From contig NZ_BCWN01000021.1 of the NCBI RefSeq assembly GCF_001592225.1, positions 1 through 62,842 of the forward strand: a stretch of 62,842 bases of DNA, in the 5' to 3' direction. The notes beneath the pieces are model-generated. The model ran no database searches. It was given only the letters and a program-made list of their open reading frames with translations, and was not told the DNA's origin. This document shows positions 57,420-62,842 of this stretch, one piece after another. Numbering within the stretch: the first letter of the stretch is position 1; every line of letters starts with the position of its first letter. Made by a program: the position numbers and the translations under genes. The DNA is from Castellaniella caeni NBRC 101664. Its GTDB lineage: Bacteria; Pseudomonadota; Gammaproteobacteria; Burkholderiales; Burkholderiaceae_B.

Positions 57420-58619
57420 TTGAAACCCTATCATATGCCGGATGCCCAGGGGCATTTTGGCCAGTTTGGTGGTTCGTTCGTTGCCGAAACCCTGGTGCAC
57501 GCCCTGGATGCGCTGCGTGATGCTTACGCGCATTACCGCGACGACCCCGAGTTTCTCAGCGAGTTCGCCGACGAGCTCGAGCACTTCGTCGGGCGGCCCA
57601 GCCCGGTGTACCACGCGCGGCGCTGGTCCGAGCGCCTGGGCGGGGCGCAAATCTGGTTCAAGCGCGAAGACCTCAACCACACGGGCGCGCACAAGGTCAA
57701 CAACTGCATCGGCCAGGCGCTGCTGGCGCGCCGCATGGGCAAGCCGCGCGTCATCGCTGAAACCGGCGCCGGGCAGCACGGCGTGGCCACGGCCACGGTG
57801 GCGGCCCGTTACGGGCTCGAGTGCGTGGTCTACATGGGCAGCGAAGACGTGCGCCGCCAGGCCTCCAACGTGTACCGCATGAAGCTGCTGGGCGCCACGG
57901 TGGTGCCGGTCGAATCCGGCTCGCGCACGCTCAAGGATGCGCTCAACGAAGCCATGCGCGACTGGGTCACCAACGTCGAAAACACCTTCTACATCATCGG
58001 CACCGTGGCCGGGCCGCACCCGTACCCCACCATGGTGCGCGATTTCCAGACCATCATCGGGCGCGAATGCCTCGAACAGATGCCGCGCGACGCGGGCCGC
58101 CAGCCCGATTACGTGGTGGCGGCCGTGGGCGGCGGGTCCAATGCCATCGGCATTTTCCACCCCTACATCGAACACGAATCCGTGCGCCTGATCGGGGTCG
58201 AGGCGGCCGGCGAGGGGCTCGACAGCGGTCATCACGCCGCCTCGCTCAACCGGGGCGTGGTGGGGGTGCTGCACGGCAACCGCACCTATCTGCTGCAAGA
58301 CGCCAACGGCCAGATCACCGAAACCCATTCCATCTCCGCCGGGCTCGACTACCCCGGCGTGGGCCCCGAACACGCCTGGCTGAAAGACACGGGCCGCGCC
58401 CAGTACGTGGGCATCACCGACCAGGAAGCCCTGGCCGCCTTCCACGACTGCTGCCGCATCGAGGGCATCATGCCGGCGCTCGAATCCGCGCACGCCATCG
58501 CCTACGCCGTCAAGCTGGCGCCCACCCTGTCCCGCGACCAGATCATCCTGGTCAACCTCTCGGGGCGGGGCGACAAAGACATGCACACCGTGGCCGAAGC
58601 CGGCGGCATCACGCTTTAG
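57420..58619 (+). CDS. trpB: Tryptophan synthase beta chain
   Basis: A 399-residue PLP enzyme joining indole and serine. The PLP lysine is K92 in [10 protein letters not shown]; the phosphate loop is GGGSNAIG; the C-terminal LSGRGDKDM is conserved. The start is set at TTG 57420 because homologues begin M-K-P-Y; ATG at 57435 is possible. No trpF precedes it, which is unusual: the usual order is trpF-trpB-trpA-accD. A TAAAAT element at 57350-57355 may belong to a promoter in the 184-bp gap after relA. Confidence 0.94.
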   Translation: MKPYHMPDAQGHFGQFGGSFVAETLVHALDALRDAYAHYRDDPEFLSEFADELEHFVGRPSPVYHARRWSERLGGAQIWFKREDLNHTGAHKVNNCIGQALLARRMGKPRVIAETGAGQHGVATATVAARYGLECVVYMGSEDVRRQASNVYRMKLLGATVVPVESGSRTLKDALNEAMRDWVTNVENTFYIIGTVAGPHPYPTMVRDFQTIIGRECLEQMPRDAGRQPDYVVAAVGGGSNAIGIFHPYIEHESVRLIGVEAAGEGLDSGHHAASLNRGVVGVLHGNRTYLLQDANGQITETHSISAGLDYPGVGPEHAWLKDTGRAQYVGITDQEALAAFHDCCRIEGIMPALESAHAIAYAVKLAPTLSRDQIILVNLSGRGDKDMHTVAEAGGITL

Positions 58620-58628
58620 GAGCTTCCC

Positions 58629-59456
58629 TTGACTGCATCCAATTCCCGCCTGGCGGACTGCTTCGGCGCTTTGGCCGGGCGTACGGCGCTCATCCCCTAC
58701 ATCACGGCGGGCGATCCCCTGGCCGCGCCCACGCCGGTGCTGATGCACGCGCTGGTGGCGGCGGGCGCCGACGTCATCGAACTGGGCGTGCCGTTTTCCG
58801 ATCCCATGGCCGATGGCCCGGTGATCCAGCAGGCGGGCGAGCGGGCCATCGCGGCAGGCACCAGCCTGGCGCGCGTGCTCGACATCGTGGCCGACTTCCG
58901 CCGCGAAAACGCCACGACGCCAGTCGTCCTGATGGGCTACGCCAACCCCATCGAGTGCATGGGGCGCGCTGCCTTCGTGCAGCGCGCGGCCCAGGCCGGG
59001 GTCGATGGCGTGCTGGTGGTCGATTACACCCCCGAAGAATCGGCCGATTTCGCCGCCAGCCTGGCGGCTGCCCGCATCGACGCCATCTACCTGCTGGCGC
59101 CTACCTCCACTGAAAGCCGCATGGCCGAAGTCGCCCGGCTGGCGCGCGGTTATGTGTACTACGTGTCGCTCAAGGGGGTGACGGGCGCGGGCAACCTCGA
59201 TACCGATGACGTGGCGCAGCACCTGGCCGCCATCCGGCGGCACGTCACCATCCCCGTGGGGGTCGGCTTCGGCATCCGCGATGCCGCCAGCGCCGCCCGG
59301 CTGGCCGCCCACGCCGATGCGGTCGTCATCGGCAGCAAACTCATTCAAATTATCGAGAATGCCTCGCAGGCTCACGGGCCGCAGGCGGCAGTGCGCGCCG
59401 CCGCCGACTGGCTGGCCGACGTGCGCCAGGCGCTCGATCACGTTCAGAAAGGCTAA
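58629..59456 (+). CDS. trpA: Tryptophan synthase alpha chain
   Basis: A 275-residue TIM-barrel subunit that cleaves indole-3-glycerol phosphate. The catalytic E51 is in [15 protein letters not shown] and D62 in the same motif. The start is TTG, with TAGGAG overlapping the trpB stop. It is co-transcribed with trpB and accD; the accD start follows 2 bp after its stop. Confidence 0.95.
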   Translation: MTASNSRLADCFGALAGRTALIPYITAGDPLAAPTPVLMHALVAAGADVIELGVPFSDPMADGPVIQQAGERAIAAGTSLARVLDIVADFRRENATTPVVLMGYANPIECMGRAAFVQRAAQAGVDGVLVVDYTPEESADFAASLAAARIDAIYLLAPTSTESRMAEVARLARGYVYYVSLKGVTGAGNLDTDDVAQHLAAIRRHVTIPVGVGFGIRDAASAARLAAHADAVVIGSKLIQIIENASQAHGPQAAVRAAADWLADVRQALDHVQKG

Positions 59457-59458
59457 GC

Positions 59459-60340
59459 ATGAGCTGGTTCGAAAAAATTCTGCCTCCGCGCATCAACCGC
59501 AACAGCGATGCGGCGTCCAAGCGCGTGCCCGAGGGCCTGTGGGTCAAATGTCCGTCCTGCGAGTCCGTCCTCTATAAAGAAGACCTGCTCGCCACGCTCA
59601 ATGTCTGCCCCAAGTGCAGCCACCACATGCGCATCGGCGCGCGGGCGCGCATCGATTCCCTGCTCGATCCCGAAGGCCGCAGCGAAATCGGCGCGCAGAC
59701 GCGCCCCATGGATCCCCTCAAGTTCAAGGATTCGCGCCGCTATCCCGAGCGCGTCTCCGAAGCCACCAAGCAGACGGGCGAATCCGAAGCCATGGTGGTG
59801 ATGAGCGGCACGGTGCTGTCCGTGCCCACCGTGCTGGCCTGCTTCGAGTTCGCCTTCATGGGCGGTTCGATGGGCTCGGTGGTGGGCGAGCGTTTCGCGC
59901 GCGGCGTGCAAGAGGCCATCGACCGGCACATGCCCTTCGTGTGCGTGTCCGCTTCGGGTGGGGCGCGCATGCAAGAGTCGCTCTTTTCGCTCATGCAAAT
60001 GGCCAAGACCACGGCCATGCTGCACCAGCTGTCCGAGGCGGGGCTGCCCTTCATCAGCATCCTCACCGACCCCACCATGGGTGGGGTGTCGGCGTCGTTT
60101 GCCTTCATGGGCGACGTCGTTCTGGCCGAGCCCAATGCCCTGATCGGCTTTGCCGGGCCGCGCGTCATCGAGCAGACGGTGCGCGAGAAACTGCCCGAAG
60201 GTTTCCAGCGCGCCGAATTCCTGGTCGCCAAGGGCGCCATCGACCGCGTGGTCGACCGGCGCGAGCTGCAGGCCGAGCTGGCCCACCTGCTGGCGCTGCT
60301 GACGCGCCAGCCCATCGAGGTGGTGACGAAAGCCGCCTGA
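59459..60340 (+). CDS. accD: Acetyl-CoA carboxylase carboxyltransferase subunit beta
   Basis: A 293-residue subunit of the carboxyltransferase for malonyl-CoA formation. The N-terminal zinc ribbon cysteines are C31, C34, C50 and C53. The crotonase-fold region shows [10 protein letters not shown] and [13 protein letters not shown]. Following trpA directly is the order in this class. A strong terminator ends the operon, and folC, which normally follows accD, is replaced by mobile-element remains. Confidence 0.97.
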   Translation: MSWFEKILPPRINRNSDAASKRVPEGLWVKCPSCESVLYKEDLLATLNVCPKCSHHMRIGARARIDSLLDPEGRSEIGAQTRPMDPLKFKDSRRYPERVSEATKQTGESEAMVVMSGTVLSVPTVLACFEFAFMGGSMGSVVGERFARGVQEAIDRHMPFVCVSASGGARMQESLFSLMQMAKTTAMLHQLSEAGLPFISILTDPTMGGVSASFAFMGDVVLAEPNALIGFAGPRVIEQTVREKLPEGFQRAEFLVAKGAIDRVVDRRELQAELAHLLALLTRQPIEVVTKAA

Positions 60341-60390
60341 CTTTCTCCAGGGTGACGCGGCCGCGCCCAGCGCGGCCCGATCCGGAGACG

Positions 60391-60433
60391 ACACCGGCCT
60401 GGCGCTTCAGACGCGCCAGGCCGGTGTTTTTTG
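60391..60433 (+). terminator. Rho-independent terminator after accD
   Basis: A perfect 15-bp stem (ACACCGGCCTGGCGC and its complement) with a seven-base loop is followed by a run of six Ts, then GTTT. It is the strongest intrinsic terminator in the window and ends the trpB-trpA-accD operon. Confidence 0.9.
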
Positions 60434-60608
60434 TTTCACGATGACTCCAGTACCGCAATTCGCTGGACTACGCCAAGGCTCGATACAGCAGGCTTATCAA
60501 TCATTTAGACGAGTTCAAAATATGCCGGTGCTTTCCGAAACTTGACCCGGCTTCCCCTCGTGTGGCTCCCATGCGGCTCTTGGAAACCGGGCTTTCCGCG
60601 GAGTCGTC

Positions 60609-61495
60609 ATGGCGAAGATCAAGCTCACCAAGTCCGCAGTCGATGCGGCGCAACCTCAAGACAAGGCCATCGAACTGCGGAATACCGTGGTGCCTGGCTT
60701 TCTGTGCAAGATCACCCCGGCAGGCCGCAAGGTGTTCATGCTCCAGTACCGCACGAACGCCGGCGAGCGCCGCAAGCCCGCCTTGGGCCAGTACGGGGAA
60801 CTGACGGTCGATCAGGCAACCTGGCCGAAGTGTGGGGGCTACGCCCGGACGGCACAAATCCGTGCCGTCATGTCCCGATGTATCCACCCGGCAAGGAAAC
60901 CCGGCTCATCGTGGACGATGAACTGGTGCGGATCTTCCGCCACCTGGAGCAGCTGGAAGCCGAGGGGTTGGAGAACTACGTCATTCCGCTGGCGATCCGC
61001 CTGCAATTCGAGTTTGCCGCCCGGCGCTCCGAAATCTGCCCGCTCGAATGGGATTGGATTGATATGGAAAACCGCCGCGTCGTCTGGCCCGACAGCAAGA
61101 CTGGCGGTATCTCCAAGCCCATGAGCGAGGAAGCCTATCGGCTGCTGTCCACCGCACCGCGCCGGGAAGGCTGCCCCTACGTCCTGCCGTCGTCCAACGC
61201 CCCGACCCGGCACATGACCCACGGCGAACACTACGGCGGCTGGACGCGCGTGCTCAAGGCCGCTGGTGTGCCGCATGTCGGCACACATGGCATCCGGCAC
61301 CGGGCGACGACCGACATTGCCAACTCGGGCGTGCCGACCAAGGTGGGCATAAAGCTCACAGGCCACAAGACCGTGGCGATGTTTATGCACTATGTTCATA
61401 CCGAGGACAAGCCAGTGCGCGATGCGGCCGAACTGGTGGCGAATCGGCGACTGGCGATTACGGGTGCGCACCGCACGGAGGAAATGGCGATATGA
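60609..61495 (+). pseudogene. Tyrosine-type integrase with internal deletion and frameshift
   Basis: Two parts of one phage/island integrase remain in different frames. Bases 60609 to about 60818 encode the N-terminal arm-binding domain (AKIKLTKSAVDAAQP, QYGELTVDQA). From about 60815 to 61495 another frame gives the end of the core-binding domain and the whole catalytic domain: the first Arg in FEFAARRSEI, the H-x-x-R in THGIRHR, LTGHKT and the tyrosine in FMHYVHT. About 100 or more residues that should lie between are missing, and the join is out of frame, so the protein is not made whole. It probably marks an old island insertion next to accD. Confidence 0.85.
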
Positions 61496-61613
61496 ACTGC
61501 CTGCGACCTTCCATGTCTTGCCCCGCTGCGCCGTTGGCGCGGCGGCATCCTGATGCTGATCCTGCCGACCCAATTGTCACAACGCTGTCGCGATAATTCA
61601 GGCGCTTGCCATC

Positions 61614-61631
61614 TATATCTGAACGGATATA
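61614..61631. promoter_or_regulatory. Palindromic operator of the toxin-antitoxin pair
   Basis: TATATC and GATATA form a palindrome around six bases, ending three bases before the toxin ATG, and overlap a TATAAT-like element at 61628-61633. It suits autoregulation by the antitoxin-toxin complex. Confidence 0.55.
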
Positions 61632-61634
61632 ATC

Positions 61635-61997
61635 ATGACAGAGAAACGTAAGCTCCTGTACTGGGAAGGCTCATCGAAGAAGGACTTCAAGGAGTTTCCC
61701 GTCCCCGTGCAGAAGGACATGGGCGTGTCATTGTTCGTCGTCCAGTTGGGTGGCACGCCGGACTCGGCCAAGCCCTGGAAGGGACTCGGTTCCGGGGTGT
61801 ACGAACTGGTGGAAGACCATCGAGGCGACACCTTCCGCGCGGTTTACACAGTGAAGATCGGGGACGCGGTGCATGTGCTGCATGCGTTCCAGAAGAAGTC
61901 CAAGTCCGGTATCGCTACGCCGCAGCCGGATGTGGAGTTGATCGAGAAGCGGTTGAAGGCGGTGCTCGCCCGCTACGCAGCGAACAGGAGAACATGA
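61635..61997 (+). CDS. HigB-like toxin (RelE superfamily, phage Gp49-like)
   Basis: A 120-residue protein similar to the Gp49/HigB-type toxins; typical features are KDFKEFPVPVQKDMG, AKPWKGLGSGVYEL, FRAVYTV and VLHAFQKKSK. Such toxins cut mRNA on the ribosome. It precedes the antitoxin, the order used by higBA. The stop codon overlaps the antitoxin start (ATGA). Confidence 0.87.
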   Translation: MTEKRKLLYWEGSSKKDFKEFPVPVQKDMGVSLFVVQLGGTPDSAKPWKGLGSGVYELVEDHRGDTFRAVYTVKIGDAVHVLHAFQKKSKSGIATPQPDVELIEKRLKAVLARYAANRRT

Positions 61998-62317
61998 TGA
62001 GTCGCAAAGATACCCCTCAAGGCACCGACAACGTGCTGCTGGATCTCGGTTTCGACGATGCGGAAGAATTGTCGGCCAAGGCCGCGCTCGCGCTCAAACT
62101 CAACGAGCTAATTGACCAGCGCGGCCTGAGCCAGACCGAAGCCGCCCATATCACCGGCATGACCCAGCCCAAGGTGTCCCAGGTTCGCCGCTACAAACTC
62201 CAGAACATTTCGCTGGAGCGCTTGATGCAGGCGCTGGTGTCGCTGGATCAGCATGTGGAAATCGTGGTGCAGCCTGCGTGGCACGAGTACGCGCCGGGCA
62301 TCACTGTCGCCGCCTGA
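61994..62317 (+). CDS. HigA-like antitoxin, XRE family
   Basis: A 107-residue DNA-binding antitoxin. The helix-turn-helix lies at about residues 47-70 (LSQTEAAHITGMTQPKVSQ). It would bind the toxin and repress the operon through the palindrome at 61614-61631. ATG at 61997 is an alternative start. It is followed at once by IS66 fragments. Confidence 0.88.
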   Translation: MMSRKDTPQGTDNVLLDLGFDDAEELSAKAALALKLNELIDQRGLSQTEAAHITGMTQPKVSQVRRYKLQNISLERLMQALVSLDQHVEIVVQPAWHEYAPGITVAA

Positions 62318-62322
62318 CTTCC

Positions 62323-62382
62323 ATGAAAAGCCCGGCCCGCACCCTGGACTACAGCCTCAAGCGCTGGGTGGCACTGAATCGC
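62323..62382 (+). pseudogene. IS66-type transposase (TnpC) fragment
   Basis: Twenty codons encode a piece like the late part of IS66 TnpC: SPARTLDYSLKRWVALNR, which in full transposases leads to the conserved LPIDNN. The match stops there and the frame ends soon after. Confidence 0.65.
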
Positions 62383-62695
62383 CCCGGGAATCGCGGAGGC
62401 TGTTTGGTCAAAGTAAAACAGGCTCTGCAGCCTGGGCTACCCAGAGGCTATTAGGGCGATCAGCGGTATCTGTCCGGTGAACGCACCTTGAGCCCATCCG
62501 GCATCCGATAGAGCATACGTGTCCGCTAAAACATCGTGGACACGTATGCACCGAGAACCCGTCAGCACGCCGCGTCGTCGGCGTCGCACCTATACCGCAC
62601 AGTTCAAGAGTGGCCAGGGCCTGACCCTCACGCTGGACTGGCCGATGACGCAACTCCAGGCGCTGGCTCAGTGGACACGCCTGGTGCCGACATGC

Positions 62696-62728
62696 AAAAG
62701 GGCCCCGTCCACAAGACGGGGCCCTTTT
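62696..62728. terminator. Bidirectional terminator-like hairpin
   Basis: AAAAGGGCCCCGTC and GACGGGGCCCTTTT form a perfect 14-bp stem with a five-base loop. The A and T ends give a T tail in both directions, so it could stop transcription either way. Confidence 0.75.
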
Positions 62729-62775
62729 GGGGCGGCGCCCCCGTGCGCCGGGGCGCGGCGGGGGCAGTACGCGGT

Positions 62776-62792
62776 GCCTAGTGTGCTGTTCG
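62776..62792. repeat. Copy of the 42043-42059 sequence
   Basis: Seventeen bases (GCCTAGTGTGCTGTTCG) are identical to 42043-42059, and the next 25 are similar with small gaps (both hold CGGT-AAT and CGTAC). The position beside IS66 remains suggests a mobile-element end, but its family is not recognised. Confidence 0.45.
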
Positions 62793-62842
62793 GTTAATAC
62801 TCGTACTTGAATTTGGCGTCTGCACAGCCCACCCTGCGTTGC

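Larger units (their letters stand above)
62546..62797 (+). pseudogene. IS66-type TnpA remnant
   Basis: An open frame that starts MHREPVSTPRRRRRTYTAQF, like the N terminus of IS66 OrfA/TnpA proteins. After FKS the usual helix-turn-helix part is missing and the frame passes to LTLTLDWPMTQLQAL, which resembles the C terminus of such proteins. It therefore looks like an internally deleted copy. The last ~25 codons run through a terminator hairpin and are unlikely to be original coding sequence. Confidence 0.6.
62318..62842. other. Gene-free tail with transposase fragments
   Basis: This stretch holds no intact gene. Two IS66-type fragments, a strong hairpin and a short sequence shared with 42043-42085 are listed separately. 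The remaining sequence is not recognised. Confidence 0.5.

Noticed and set aside
57393-59441. 682-residue minus-strand frame opposite trpB and trpA
   Set aside because: Antisense to two clear genes, with shadow-like composition.
60434-60608. tRNA gene or attachment site before the integrase
   Set aside because: No cloverleaf could be formed and no direct repeat was found with the region after the integrase.

Overview
The window looks like a chromosomal piece of a GC-rich betaproteobacterium of the family Alcaligenaceae (Bordetella/Achromobacter relatives). The grounds are gene content and order: smc-zipA-ligA, a RisA/RisS-type two-component pair, a TsaB-RimI fusion, trpBA-accD, and several branched-chain-amino-acid-type (Liv) ABC transporters. 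The genus cannot be fixed from the sequence alone. No tRNA, rRNA or CRISPR array was recognised.

Bases 1-15361 hold a nearly complete glucose-uptake and Entner-Doudoroff module wrapped around the isoprenoid genes ispD and ispF, which sit side by side in most relatives but lie about 11.4 kb apart here. It contains an OprB-type porin, a GtsABCD-like sugar ABC transporter, zwf-glk-pgl in one tightly coupled operon, edd, a HexR-type repressor, and a glucokinase-HexR fusion protein with altered key residues in both halves. Six 15-bp palindromic sites resembling the HexR operator lie in front of oprB, edd, zwf and gtsA, so the module reads as one KDPG-responsive regulon. KDPG aldolase (eda) is not in the window.

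Bases 15504-31193 are mostly housekeeping: a peroxiredoxin, risSA, tsaB-rimI, a uracil-DNA glycosylase, a lysophospholipid transporter, smc, zipA, ligA, then a ppiC-bolA-yciB-msrB operon on the minus strand. Bases 31493-51311 are transport and catabolism: one Liv operon with a LivM-LivG fusion, a 2-oxo acid dehydrogenase E1/E2 operon without E3, an orphan Liv-type binding protein, a four-gene copper locus (DUF2946, YcnI, CopC-CopD fusion, TonB receptor), and a second complete Liv operon. The DUF2946 gene ends in the RAPP motif of a described copper-sensing regulatory upstream ORF but lacks its CXXC motif.

Bases 51312-60433 hold a short tandem repeat of a Burkholderiales-like intergenic sequence, then nth, an rnfB-like ferredoxin gene, phaZ, fdxA, relA, trpB, trpA and accD, closed by a strong terminator. 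Bases 60434-62842 are a decayed mobile segment: a tyrosine integrase with an internal deletion and frameshift, a HigBA-like toxin-antitoxin pair, and fragments of IS66-type transposase genes.
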